From Herbiconiux daphne (GTDB lineage: Bacteria; Actinomycetota; Actinomycetes; Actinomycetales; Microbacteriaceae), in the NCBI RefSeq assembly GCF_024979295.1, contig NZ_JANLCJ010000011.1, positions 31,321-95,320 of the forward strand: a stretch of DNA of 64,000 bases. The letters run 5' to 3'. Numbering within the stretch: position 1 is the stretch's first letter; each line of letters opens with the position of its first letter. Shown here piece by piece: positions 17,676-26,258 of the stretch. The notes under the pieces were generated by a model, which had not been told where the DNA came from, made no database searches, and saw nothing but the letters and a program-made list of their open reading frames with translations. The position numbers and the translations under genes were made by a program.

Positions 17676-17855
17676 CAGCGCGCGGCTCGGGCAGACCTCC
17701 ACGGCCTCCCGCACCGCGGCGAGCGCGGCGCCGGGCTCGGGTGAATCGTCGAGCACCACGACTTTGCCGTCGTCGTCTTGATCGAATGACTCGGGAGCGG
17801 AGAAGACGCACTGGCCCGCCCCGATGCAGACCGTGCGGCTGGCGATGATCTTCAT
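17658..17855 (-). CDS. 3Fe-4S ferredoxin, partner of the second P450
   Basis: A 65-residue ferredoxin with CIGAGQC (Cx5C) and a C-terminal CP (EVCPSRAL), the three-cysteine 3Fe-4S layout. It begins 2 bases after the stop of the P450 at 17858-19027 and should be its electron donor. Its 3' end overlaps the convergent HtaA gene by 18 bases, so neither gene has room for its own terminator there. Confidence 0.92.
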   Translation of the reverse strand: MKIIASRTVCIGAGQCVFSAPESFDQDDDGKVVVLDDSPEPGAALAAVREAVEVCPSRALSLVAD

Positions 17856-17857
17856 GC

Positions 17858-19027
17858 TCACCACGCCAGGGGGAGTTCGTAGAGGCCGAAGTTGCCGTGC
17901 TCCTTGAAGCGCAGTTGCGACACGGGGACGGTGAGCCTCAGGTTCGGCAGCCGGTCGATGATGCGCTGCAGCACCACCTCCAGCTCGAGCCGCGCCACGT
18001 TCTGGCCCAGGCACTGGTGCGGCCCGAAGCCGAAGGCGACGTGGTTGCGCGCCCCGCGGCTGAAGTCGATGCGGTCGGGCTCGGGGAACACCTCGGGATC
18101 GCGGTTGGCCGTGTTGGTGAGCGCCCACACGGTGGAGCCGGCGGGGATGGTGACCCCGTGCACGTCGAGGTCTTCGGTGGCCAGACGCAGGCCGCCCACC
18201 TCGGCGATCGTGAAGTAGCGCAGCAGCTCCTCGACCGCCTTCGGCAGGATGGCCGGGTCGTCGCGCAGCTGCTGCAGCAGTTCGGGCTGGTCGAGCAGGG
18301 TCATCACGGCGAGCGAGATCATGTTGCTGGTGGTCTCGTGGCCCGCGATCAGCAGCAGGAACCCGAGGCCGATCGCCTCGTCGCGGGTGGCGCCGGCGGC
18401 GAGCTGACGGCTCAGGATGTCGACACCGGGGGTGTCGAGCCGGGCATCGACCAGCGTGGCGATGTACTCCCGGATGGCGGCCGTGGCCGCCGTGCGTTCT
18501 TCGGGAGTGGCTCGCTGATCGGTGTAGATGGCGCTGTTGGTCTGGAAGAAGTGGTGGTCTTCGTAGGGCACGCCGAGCAGCTCGCCGATCACCATCGACG
18601 GCAGGGGCAGCGCGAGCGCCTCGACCAGGTCGCCCTCGTGAGGGCCGGCCAGCATGGCGTCGATCGCCTCGTCGACGATCTGCTCGATGCGCGGGCGTAG
18701 CGCGGCCACCTTCTTCACCGTGAACTCGCCCATCACCCGGCCGCGGATGAGGCTGTGGCGAGGCGGGTCCATCGCGATGATCTGCCCCTGGATGGTGCCG
18801 GGGGAGTAGGCGGCATGAGCCGGATGATCGGGCTTGGAGCGGTCGGAGCTGAAGCGGAAGTCGCTCAGCACGGCCCGCACGTCGTCGTACTTCGTGATGG
18901 CCCAGACGCCCCGCCCCCGGCCCGCCCAGTCGAGCAGGGCGACCGGATTGGTCGACTGCAGTTCGCGGTGCTGCTCGGGCGGCCCATAGGGCTCGGTGCG
19001 GGCGTCGTCGAAGTCTGTCTTCAGCAT
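17858..19027 (-). CDS. Cytochrome P450 (CYP105/107-like)
   Basis: A 389-residue soluble P450. Motifs: I-helix AGHETTSNM, K-helix EELLR, heme loop FGFGPHQCLG with Cys339. The shape resembles actinobacterial CYP105/CYP107 enzymes that hydroxylate terpenoids, steroids and macrolides. The ATG at 19027 is chosen because GAGGGAGAG lies 8-10 bases before it; a longer reading to 19084 has no such site. It is co-transcribed with its own ferredoxin and would give the island two independent hydroxylation steps. Confidence 0.93.
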   Translation of the reverse strand: MLKTDFDDARTEPYGPPEQHRELQSTNPVALLDWAGRGRGVWAITKYDDVRAVLSDFRFSSDRSKPDHPAHAAYSPGTIQGQIIAMDPPRHSLIRGRVMGEFTVKKVAALRPRIEQIVDEAIDAMLAGPHEGDLVEALALPLPSMVIGELLGVPYEDHHFFQTNSAIYTDQRATPEERTAATAAIREYIATLVDARLDTPGVDILSRQLAAGATRDEAIGLGFLLLIAGHETTSNMISLAVMTLLDQPELLQQLRDDPAILPKAVEELLRYFTIAEVGGLRLATEDLDVHGVTIPAGSTVWALTNTANRDPEVFPEPDRIDFSRGARNHVAFGFGPHQCLGQNVARLELEVVLQRIIDRLPNLRLTVPVSQLRFKEHGNFGLYELPLAW

Positions 19028-19056
19028 TGAAGGCTCTCCCTCTGGTGGGAAACAAC

Positions 19057-19067
19057 CCACGTCGTGG
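19057..19067. promoter_or_regulatory. 11-bp palindrome in the P450/ferredoxin divergent gap
   Basis: CCACGTCGTGG is a perfect dyad about a central T, 30-40 bases upstream of the second P450. TTGACG near 19120 on the forward strand may be the -35 box of the ferredoxin gene at 19177. The 149-bp gap has no copy of the 17-bp motif, so this short dyad is the best operator candidate there. Confidence 0.3.
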
Positions 19068-19176
19068 TAAGGTTTTTGGGCCACATGGCTTAGTAATCAG
19101 TTTAGCCGCGCACCGCGCACTTGACGAGACCTAGGCACCAATTTCCATCGCACGAAGATGTTCGGGAGAGAAAAAC

Positions 19177-19491
19177 ATGGCTTTTGTCGTCACCCAGGCG
19201 TGTATCGACGTCAAGGATCGCAGCTGCATCCAAGTCTGCCCCGCTGACTGCCTCTACGAGGGCGAGCGGATGATGTACATCAACCCGGAGCAGTGCATCA
19301 ACTGCGGAGCGTGCGAGCCCGTGTGCCCCACCGAGGCGATCCGCTTCGACGAAGAGGTCGAGGGCGAAGACGAGATCTTTTTAGACATCAATGCTCAATT
19401 CTTCGAGGCTCTCGGCCCCGTGAAGGGCGGGCGCAAGATGGGCAAGATCGAGCACGACGCCGACTACGTGTCCGAGCTGCCCCGCGCCTGA
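19177..19491 (+). CDS. fdxA: 7Fe ferredoxin (3Fe-4S/4Fe-4S), FdxA-like
   Basis: A 104-residue ferredoxin opening with MAFVVTQACIDVKDRSCIQVCPADC, the classic start of 7Fe ferredoxins, followed by CINCGACEPVCP for the 4Fe-4S cluster. The C-terminal extension (FFEALGPVKGGRKMGKIEHD) is also typical of actinobacterial FdxA. It stands alone, convergent with the MFS gene, and can supply electrons to reductive steps or to the P450 system. A close relative is encoded at 23455-23775. Confidence 0.95.
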   Translation: MAFVVTQACIDVKDRSCIQVCPADCLYEGERMMYINPEQCINCGACEPVCPTEAIRFDEEVEGEDEIFLDINAQFFEALGPVKGGRKMGKIEHDADYVSELPRA

Positions 19492-19498
19492 CTCCTGG

Positions 19499-20956
19499 TC
19501 ACCGCACCGGGGCGCGCTCGGGCGGAACCGGCTCGGGCGAGACGGGCTCGGGCGCCAACGGTTCGATGGTCTCGCCGAGCGGCACCGCGGGCACGAGCAG
19601 CAGCGCCGCCGCCGCCGCGAGCGCGACCGGCACCATCAGCAGGTAGGCCGACTGCATCGAGAGCCCCTGCAGGAACAGCGCCCCCACGAGGGCGGTGCCG
19701 AACATGCCGCCCACCTGCCGGAACAGACTGGTGGCCGCCGTCGCGACGCCCACGATCGCGTGCGGGAAGGCGTTCTGCACCACGATGACGATGTTGCTGA
19801 AGCATCCGCCGAGTCCGAGGCCCACCACCCCGCCCGCCACGGCCGCGGTGGTCAGCGTCGGGTCGTCGGGCAGGGCGGCGAGGGTGGCCGGCGCCACGGC
19901 CACCACGAGTGCACTGATGACCAGCACGAGCTTGTAGCGGCCCGTGCGGGCCACGATCTGGCCCGACGCGGTCGAGGCAAGCAGGCTGCCGATGGCCATC
20001 GGGATCATCGCGAGACCGGCCGCCGAGGGACTCGCTCCGAGCTGGGCCTGCACGAACGTGGGCAGGTAGCCCAAGAAGCTGAACATCACGACGGCGATGC
20101 CCATCGACGCGAGGCCGGTGACCACGAAGGTGCGGTCGCGAAAGAGCAGTAACGGCAGCACGGGGCTCGGAACGCGCCGCTCCACCAGAGGGAACGCGAT
20201 CAGGGCGAGCAGGCCGGCCGCGGCGATGCCGATGATGATCGGCGAGTTCCAGGGATGCACCACGCCTCCCCACGTGGTCACGAGGGCGAGCGCCACCGTG
20301 ATGACCGAGATCAGCACCATGCCGGCGATGTCGACGACGACGCGTCGGCTCGATGCCGGCCGCGGGATGCGCAGCAGCAGGAGCACCCCCAGGCCGGCGA
20401 GCACGCCCAGGGGGAGGTTGATCCAGAATCCCCAGCGCCAGCCGGGCCCCTGCGCCAGGAGCCCGCCGACGAACGGTCCGGCCACGCTCGAGGCGGCGAA
20501 CACGGCGCTCAGGATGCCGGAATAGCGGCCGCGTTGCCGGGCCGGCACGACGTCGGCGATCGCCGCCTGAGGCAGGATGACCAGGCCGCCGCTCCCGGCG
20601 CCCTGCAACACCCGGCCGACGATGAGCCATCCCATGTCGGGCGCGAAGGCGCCCACCAGGGACCCGGCGGTGAACAGCGCCACCGCCACGAGCAGCAGAG
20701 CCCGGCGCCCGAAGACGTCGCTCAGCTTTCCGAAGATCGGCATCATCGGAATCGACGCCAGGATGAACGCGACGATGACCCACGAGCTCGATGATCCGGC
20801 ATCGAGCTCGGCGACCATGAGCGGCAGCGCCGGCACGAACAGGTGCTGCGACAGCGACGCGAGCAGGGTGACGAAACCGAGGGCGACGAACAGCAGCACG
20901 ACCCGCGTGCGCGACGGCGGCGCGGGCACAGGACGAGCCGCGCTGCTCAATTCCAT
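19499..20956 (-). CDS. MFS transporter of the DHA2 (14-helix) type
   Basis: A 485-residue membrane protein with about 14 hydrophobic segments. GKLSDVFGRRALLL after helix 2 is the MFS A-like motif, and GRVLQGAGSGGLVILPQAAIADVVP covers helices 4-5, as in EmrB/QacA drug exporters. The C-terminus is a Pro/Glu-rich tail (EPVSPEPVPPE). Within a catabolic island it may export a toxic substrate or product. It is convergent with the ferredoxin gene with 7 bp between. Confidence 0.9.
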   Translation of the reverse strand: MELSSAARPVPAPPSRTRVVLLFVALGFVTLLASLSQHLFVPALPLMVAELDAGSSSSWVIVAFILASIPMMPIFGKLSDVFGRRALLLVAVALFTAGSLVGAFAPDMGWLIVGRVLQGAGSGGLVILPQAAIADVVPARQRGRYSGILSAVFAASSVAGPFVGGLLAQGPGWRWGFWINLPLGVLAGLGVLLLLRIPRPASSRRVVVDIAGMVLISVITVALALVTTWGGVVHPWNSPIIIGIAAAGLLALIAFPLVERRVPSPVLPLLLFRDRTFVVTGLASMGIAVVMFSFLGYLPTFVQAQLGASPSAAGLAMIPMAIGSLLASTASGQIVARTGRYKLVLVISALVVAVAPATLAALPDDPTLTTAAVAGGVVGLGLGGCFSNIVIVVQNAFPHAIVGVATAATSLFRQVGGMFGTALVGALFLQGLSMQSAYLLMVPVALAAAAALLLVPAVPLGETIEPLAPEPVSPEPVPPERAPVR

Positions 20957-20974
20957 GGGCTCGGCGGCATCCGG

Positions 20975-22117
20975 TCAGCGAACCGACAGCGACAGCCGGC
21001 GGCCGGCCAGCCCTCGCGGCCGGGTGGTGAGGCGTTGTGCCAGGTCGTCGAACGCGCGCGCCGCGGGATCGAAGGGCGCGGCGATGCCGATCGGCAGGCC
21101 GGCGTCACCGGCCTCGCGCAACGGCACGCTGAACGGGATCGACCCGAGCAACGGCACCTCGTCGTGGCCGGCCGAGAGCTGTGCGGCCACCGCTGCGCCG
21201 CCGCCCGTGCCGAACGGTGCGAACCCGGAACTGTCGGCCGCCATCGTCTCGACGATGCCGATCACCTTCTGCTCGAGCGTGCGGGCCAGCAGGCCGCTGC
21301 GCACCGCGACCCCCGAGGCCGCGCGCTGAGGCGTCGTCACGACGAGCACCTCCGAGTGCGGCAGCAGATGCCCGACCGAGATGGCGACGTCTCCCGTGCC
21401 GGGCGGCAGGTCGAGGAAGAGCACGTCGAGGTCGCCGAAGTAGACCTCGGTGATGAACTGCTCCACCGTGCGGTGCAGGAGCGGTCCGCGCCACGACACC
21501 GCGCTGTTCTCCGACCCCTCGGGCAGGAACATCCCGATCGACACGCCCTTCACGCCGTGGGCCACCGGCGGCAGCACGAGATCGTCGATGCGGGTCGGCC
21601 GCACGGCGAAACCGCTGTCGTCGACGAGCCCGAGGAGCGCCGGAATCGAGAACCCGTGCACGTCGGTGTCGACCAGTCCCACCCGCAGCCCGCGGCGGGC
21701 GGTGGCCACCGCGAGGTTGGCGGTGACCGTCGATTTGCCCACTCCCCCTTTGCCGCTCGTGACGGCGATCACCCGGGTGAGTGATCCGGGTGTGAACGGC
21801 GTGGTCGACCGGGTGCGCCCCGATCGCAGCCGGGCGAGCAGCGCTTCGCGTTCGCCCGTCGACATCACGGTGAGCTCGACGTGCACCCGATCGATGCCGG
21901 GAACGGCGGATGCCGCTGCCGTCACCTCGCGCTCGATGCGGTCGGCCATGGGGCAGCCCACGATGGTCAGGGCGATGCCGATCACGGCCCGGCCGTCGGC
22001 CACCTCCACCTGGCGCACCATGTCGAGCTCGGCGAGCGACCGCTGGAGTTCCGGATCGACGACCGAGCCAGCTGCCGCGGTGGCCGCGGCCACCAGGTCG
22101 TCGACGGAGGTGCTCAT
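20975..22117 (-). CDS. mrp: MIP18-Mrp/ApbC-type P-loop ATPase
   Basis: A 380-residue protein with an N-terminal MIP18 (DUF59) domain keeping the TxxxCP-like motif (LTIVGCPM) and a C-terminal Mrp/NBP35 ATPase with deviant Walker A SGKGGVGKS. These proteins carry or insert Fe-S clusters. The CxxC pair that bridges a cluster in bacterial ApbC is absent here; ETMAADSSGFAPFGTGGG stands in that place. It lies between the MFS gene and the ferredoxin reductase and may mature the many Fe-S ferredoxins of the island, so it could be a pathway-dedicated copy. Confidence 0.9.
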   Translation of the reverse strand: MSTSVDDLVAAATAAAGSVVDPELQRSLAELDMVRQVEVADGRAVIGIALTIVGCPMADRIEREVTAAASAVPGIDRVHVELTVMSTGEREALLARLRSGRTRSTTPFTPGSLTRVIAVTSGKGGVGKSTVTANLAVATARRGLRVGLVDTDVHGFSIPALLGLVDDSGFAVRPTRIDDLVLPPVAHGVKGVSIGMFLPEGSENSAVSWRGPLLHRTVEQFITEVYFGDLDVLFLDLPPGTGDVAISVGHLLPHSEVLVVTTPQRAASGVAVRSGLLARTLEQKVIGIVETMAADSSGFAPFGTGGGAAVAAQLSAGHDEVPLLGSIPFSVPLREAGDAGLPIGIAAPFDPAARAFDDLAQRLTTRPRGLAGRRLSLSVR

Positions 22118-22126
22118 GCTGCTCGC

Positions 22127-23455
22127 TCAGCCCGCGCGGCCGGCGGCGCGCAAGAGCTCGTCGCGGTCGTGCAGCTTGACCCGTTCGCGGCCCACGGCTT
22201 CGCCGGCGGCGCGCTCGGCCTCGTCGATGGCCCGCCAGGACAGCCAGTCGACCACGCGCACTCCGCGCGAGTCGAGCAGGCCGTCGACCTCGGTGGCGGA
22301 TGTCGCCGTGCCGGCACTCCGGAGCTCGTCGGCGTCGGCCAGGATCGATGTGACGGCTTCGAGTGCGCAGCCCCGGTTCGTGCCCACGACGCCGGTGGGT
22401 CCGCGCTTGATCCAGCCGGCCACGTAGACGCCCGGAACGCCGACGGCCCGCGAGTCGACATGAGGAACGGTCGCGGTGACCACGTCGAACGGCAGGCCGT
22501 CGAGCGCCTTGCCCGCGTAGCCGACCGAGCGCAGCACGAGCTGGGCCTCGACGCTCTCGTGCGGCCCGTCGTCGTCGGGGTCGCTGGTGCGGCCGAGTCG
22601 CACGGCCGACACCGCGGCATCTCCGACGAACTCCACCGGTGACCGGTCGAACACGAAGCGGATCGTGCGGTCGCGTCCCTCGGGCGCGCGGTCGGCGGCC
22701 TTCTGGAAGCTGGCGAGCAGTCGGCGCGCCGTCGGACTGCCGTCGGCGTGAGCCTGCTGCACCGGATCGAGCTGCAGGTCGGCGGGGTCGACGATGACGT
22801 CGGCCGTCTCGACCTCGAGCAGCTCGATGAATTCCTTGTTGGTGAACTTCGCGAACGCCGGGCCGCGCCGGCCCACGACGACGACCTCGCGGATCGTGCT
22901 CGCGGCGAACGCGTCGACGATGTGCTCGGGCACGTCGGTGCGGCGCAGCTCCTCGGTCGACCGCACCAGCATCCGCGCCGCGTCGAGCGCCACGTTGCCG
23001 ACGCCGATCACGATCGCCCGGTCGCCCGTGAGGGTGAAGGCATCGGGAGCGAGATCGGGATGGCCCTGGTACCACGACACGAACTCGCGCACGGCGCTCA
23101 CGCCGTCGAGGTCTTCGCCCGGCACGCCGAGACGGCGGTCGAGGGGCGCGCCGCTCGCGAACACCACGGCGTGGTAGTGCTCGCGGAGCTCCTCGAGCGA
23201 GATGTCACGGCCCACCTCGACGTTCCCGAGGAACCGCACGCCGGGACTGTCTTCGAACACCTCCGAGAACGACGTGGTGATCGACTTGATGCGCGGATGA
23301 TCGGGAGCCACGCCGTAGCGCACGAGGCCGAACGGAGCCGGCAGGCGTTCGAAGACGTCGACCTCGACCGGGAACCCGGCCTCCTCGGTGAGGAGCTGGG
23401 CGCAATAGGCGCCCGACGGTCCGGAGCCGACCACGGCCACGCGCAGAGCACTCAT
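22127..23455 (-). CDS. Ferredoxin-NADP reductase, FprA/adrenodoxin reductase-like
   Basis: A 442-residue FAD enzyme moving electrons from NADPH to ferredoxin. VAVVGSGPSGAYCAQLL (FAD), ERLPAPFGLVRYGVAPDHP, GVGNVALDAARML (NADPH) and the ATG-like C-terminal motif VAGWIKRGPTGVVGTNR are all diagnostic of the FprA family. Its start overlaps the stop of the 7Fe ferredoxin gene by one base, so the two form a matched electron-transfer unit. The Mrp gene follows after 9 bp. Confidence 0.95.
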   Translation of the reverse strand: MSALRVAVVGSGPSGAYCAQLLTEEAGFPVEVDVFERLPAPFGLVRYGVAPDHPRIKSITTSFSEVFEDSPGVRFLGNVEVGRDISLEELREHYHAVVFASGAPLDRRLGVPGEDLDGVSAVREFVSWYQGHPDLAPDAFTLTGDRAIVIGVGNVALDAARMLVRSTEELRRTDVPEHIVDAFAASTIREVVVVGRRGPAFAKFTNKEFIELLEVETADVIVDPADLQLDPVQQAHADGSPTARRLLASFQKAADRAPEGRDRTIRFVFDRSPVEFVGDAAVSAVRLGRTSDPDDDGPHESVEAQLVLRSVGYAGKALDGLPFDVVTATVPHVDSRAVGVPGVYVAGWIKRGPTGVVGTNRGCALEAVTSILADADELRSAGTATSATEVDGLLDSRGVRVVDWLSWRAIDEAERAAGEAVGRERVKLHDRDELLRAAGRAG

Positions 23456-23775
23456 CAGGCGCTCCGGTCGGGCAGGGCGGCGACGACCGCCACGTCGTGA
23501 TCGATCTTGCCGGCCTTGCGTCCACTCTTGGGGGCGTCGACCTCCTCGAAGAACTGCTCGTTGACCTCGATGAAGCTCTCTTGTTCCGGCGGCAGCTCGG
23601 CGTCGTAGAAGATGGCGTCGACGGGGCAGGCCGCGACGCAAGCTCCGCAGTCGATGCAGAGATCCGGGTTGATGTAGGTCATCCGGCCGCCCTCGAAGAT
23701 GCAGTCGGCCGGGCAGACGGGGATGCAGCTCTTGTCCTGCACGTCGACGCAGGCTTCGGTTACGACGTAGACCAT
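23455..23775 (-). CDS. fdxA: 7Fe ferredoxin (3Fe-4S/4Fe-4S)
   Basis: A 106-residue paralogue of the ferredoxin at 19177-19491: MVYVVTEACVDVQDKSCIPVCPADC, then CIDCGACVAACP. GGAAGGA lies about 8 bases before ATG 23775, which excludes the longer reading. It is encoded directly ahead of the FprA-like reductase, its likely partner, and 37 bp after the FAD reductase gene, so all four genes from 25045 to 20975 may form one transcript. Confidence 0.95.
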   Translation of the reverse strand: MVYVVTEACVDVQDKSCIPVCPADCIFEGGRMTYINPDLCIDCGACVAACPVDAIFYDAELPPEQESFIEVNEQFFEEVDAPKSGRKAGKIDHDVAVVAALPDRSA

Positions 23776-23812
23776 GAAGGATTCCTTCCGTAGCGCTCGG
23801 GGCCGATGAGTG

Positions 23813-25045
23813 TCATGCCAGCTGCCGGAGCTGATCGACGAGGGTTGCGGCAGGGCCACCCGAGGCGAGCAGACGACGGGCCTGGTTGAGTGCTTTCACC
23901 CAGTTGACCGTGACCGCACCGCAGGCCACGCCGTGCGCATCCTCGTGGATGACGGCGACCCGCCCCTCGTCGGCCAGGTCGCCGACGACGAAGGAGGCGC
24001 CCTCGGGGTCGCGCCAGCCGACGGAGTTCACCTTCCAGTCGTACTGGTCCGACCAGACGTAGTCGGTGGGCGCATAGGGGGCGTCCGCGCCGCCGCCGGA
24101 GATGGCCGCGGCGATGTAGCGCGCCTGATCGCCGGCATTCGTCCAGTGCTCGGCGCGCACGTCGACGCCCCGGCCCGGATGCGGCCAGCGCGCCACGTCG
24201 CCGATGGCGAACACGTCGTCCGCACCTTCGGCGCGCAGGAAGCCGTCGGTGATCACACCGTTGTCGATGGCCAGGCCGCTGCCGGCCAGCCAGCCGTCGC
24301 AGGGCACCGATCCGATGCCCACCACCGCCGTGCCGGCCGAGAGCTCGGTGCCGTCGGCGAGGGTGATCGTCAGGTCGCCGGCGGTGCCGGAGATGCCGGC
24401 CACGCCGACCCCGAAGCGGGTCTCGGCGCCGTTCCGCCGATGGAGGCCAACGAGCACGTCGGCGATCTCGGGGCCGACCAGGCGCGCCATCGGCTCGGGA
24501 ACCGGGTCGACCACCACCACCGGGCAGCCGTGGCTGCGCGCGGCCGCGGCGATCTCGGTGCCGATGAAGCCCCCGCCCACCACCACGACCGGCTCACCGA
24601 GGGCGAGTCGGCCGGCGATGGCCCGGGAATCGGCGAGGGTGCGGAGCTGGTAGACTCCGGATTCCGGTTGCCACGGTGACGGCCGGGCCACGGCTCCGGT
24701 CGCGATCACCAGGGTGTCGTAGACGACCGTGGTGCCGTCGGCCAGGCTCACCGTCTTGCCGGCCGGGTCGAGGGCGACCGCGGCCGACCCCAGACGCAGG
24801 TCGATGTCGAGCTCGGCGAGCTCGTCGGCCGACGACAGACGAAGAGCGGCGACCGCCTCGTCGCTCCAGGCGCCCTTCAGCAGATCCTTCGACAGCGGTG
24901 GCCGGTCGTAGGGGAGTTCGTCTTCCGCGCCGATCAGCGTGATGGGGGCGGTGTAGCCCAGCGTGCGCAGGGCCAGCGCGGTGCGGGTGCCGGCCAGGGA
25001 TGCTCCGACCACCACCACGTGGCCCCGGGAGTCGACTCCGCTCAT
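23813..25045 (-). CDS. FAD-dependent ferredoxin reductase (putidaredoxin/rhodocoxin reductase-like)
   Basis: A 410-residue NADH-dependent flavoprotein. VVVGASLAGTRTALALR binds FAD, ELPYDRPPLSKDLL is a hallmark of oxygenase-coupled reductases, VVVVGGGFIGTEIAA binds NADH and VFAIGDVARW is the second FAD motif. It is the natural first link NADH to 3Fe-4S ferredoxin to P450 for the two P450s. ATG 25045 has GAGGA about 9 bases before it. A copy of the 17-bp motif lies 51-67 bases upstream, putting it under the same control as the transporter operon. Confidence 0.93.
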   Translation of the reverse strand: MSGVDSRGHVVVVGASLAGTRTALALRTLGYTAPITLIGAEDELPYDRPPLSKDLLKGAWSDEAVAALRLSSADELAELDIDLRLGSAAVALDPAGKTVSLADGTTVVYDTLVIATGAVARPSPWQPESGVYQLRTLADSRAIAGRLALGEPVVVVGGGFIGTEIAAAARSHGCPVVVVDPVPEPMARLVGPEIADVLVGLHRRNGAETRFGVGVAGISGTAGDLTITLADGTELSAGTAVVGIGSVPCDGWLAGSGLAIDNGVITDGFLRAEGADDVFAIGDVARWPHPGRGVDVRAEHWTNAGDQARYIAAAISGGGADAPYAPTDYVWSDQYDWKVNSVGWRDPEGASFVVGDLADEGRVAVIHEDAHGVACGAVTVNWVKALNQARRLLASGGPAATLVDQLRQLA

Positions 25046-25095
25046 CGTTCGAATCCTCACTTCGTCGTCAAGGTGTGCGAACGCTATAACTCACT

Positions 25096-25112
25096 GTTCT
25101 TTTGAACGGAAC
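25096..25112 (-). promoter_or_regulatory. Putative IclR operator, site B
   Basis: The reverse strand reads GTTCCGTTCAAAAGAAC. Direct repeats CGCTATAAC flank it at 25082-25090 and 25120-25128. Read on the reverse strand, TATAGC beside the first repeat could be the -10 box of the reductase gene, so the site would lie between -10 and -35. Confidence 0.6.
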
Positions 25113-25189
25113 GAGCGAGCGCTATAACGCAACACCTCAGTATGTTCCGAGACATGGATCACTGTCAACACGCCTGGTGCCGGGCGGGA

Positions 25190-26035
25190 TCAGGCGTGGG
25201 TCGCGTCGTTGTCGCCGTTCCTCGTGCCGCTGATGTAGCCCGACAGCCGTGCCGCCGACTGGCGCACGAGCGTGGCGAGGGAGGTCGAGTGCGCGGCGTT
25301 GAAGCGCGACTCCGGAAGCGAGACGCCGGTGACGCCGACGACGCCCGACGGACCGAACACCGGCGCGGCGATGGCGATCGCGCCTTCGATGCGCTCGCCG
25401 TGCGTGATGGCGTATCCCTCCTCGCGCACGGCCGCCAGGCGGGCCGTCAGGCTCTCCGCGTCGACCAGGGTGCGATCGGTCTGAGCCGCGAGCGGGGCGG
25501 TGATGACCGCCTGTTGCACGGCCTCGGGCACGAACGCGAGGATGGCGATGCCACTCGCTCCGGCGTGCAACGGCAGCCACTCGCGCACCGGCAGGGTGTA
25601 GCGGAGCGGATGGGGCGATTCCACCGTGAGCGTGAACATCATCTGCCGGCGCTGCTCGTTGTAGACGCCGAAGAACGACGACTCGCCGGTCTGCTCGGTG
25701 AGGTCGTCGAGGGTGTCGGAGGCCAGCTCCTGCAGCGGGAACCGGTTGCTGGTCGTCCAGGCCAGTCGCAAGAACTCCAGGCCCAGCCGGTAGGCGCCCG
25801 CGGGCGTGCGGCTGACCAGCCCGAGCTTCTCGAGATCGGTGATCAGCCGGTGCACGGTGCTGGGGCTGATGCCCAGCCGGCCGGCCAGTTCGCGCACGCC
25901 GTGCGTGTCCTGGTCGCTGTCCACCATGAGGGTGAGCAATTCGATGCCGCGCGCGAGGGGCTGGCGGCGCCGAGCCTCGATGGCATCCGGTCCGGCCTCG
26001 ACGTCGTCGGCGGCATCCGTTCTCGTCTCGCTCAT
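25190..26035 (-). CDS. IclR-family transcriptional regulator
   Basis: A 281-residue regulator: an N-terminal winged helix (RGIELLTLMV, GVRELAGRLGISPSTVHRLITDLEKLGLV, residues about 30-85) and the C-terminal IclR effector domain (residues about 105-270). Such proteins usually bind a pathway acid or intermediate and control degradative operons. The ATG at 26035 has GGAAAGAG upstream. Site C lies 91-107 bases before it, consistent with autoregulation. It most likely governs the transporter, the P450 operon and the FAD reductase. Confidence 0.92.
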   Translation of the reverse strand: MSETRTDAADDVEAGPDAIEARRRQPLARGIELLTLMVDSDQDTHGVRELAGRLGISPSTVHRLITDLEKLGLVSRTPAGAYRLGLEFLRLAWTTSNRFPLQELASDTLDDLTEQTGESSFFGVYNEQRRQMMFTLTVESPHPLRYTLPVREWLPLHAGASGIAILAFVPEAVQQAVITAPLAAQTDRTLVDAESLTARLAAVREEGYAITHGERIEGAIAIAAPVFGPSGVVGVTGVSLPESRFNAAHSTSLATLVRQSAARLSGYISGTRNGDNDATHA

Positions 26036-26125
26036 CGGGTATCTCTTTCCTCTCGACGGCGGGCACGGCGCCTTGACAAGCGCGAGCCGTGCGGACATTC
26101 TTATTCGCGACGTAACAGAACACCT

Positions 26126-26142
26126 GTTCCGTTCTAGAAAAC
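26126..26142 (+). promoter_or_regulatory. Putative IclR operator, site C
   Basis: GTTCCGTTCTAGAAAAC, two mismatches to site A, with a perfect inner dyad TTCTAGAA. It lies in the 223-bp gap between the divergent iclR gene and the SDR at 26259 and can serve both. It is in the opposite orientation to sites A and B relative to the minus-strand gene. Confidence 0.6.
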
Positions 26143-26258
26143 GGTAGTGCACTGCGCGTTGTCACGCGACGCTCCTCACGCACCGTGACCGATGAGGAAG
26201 CGAGGACGCCCCCCATGGCTGTGGCGTATATTACTCGACCACGACGTCAGGCGTCGCT

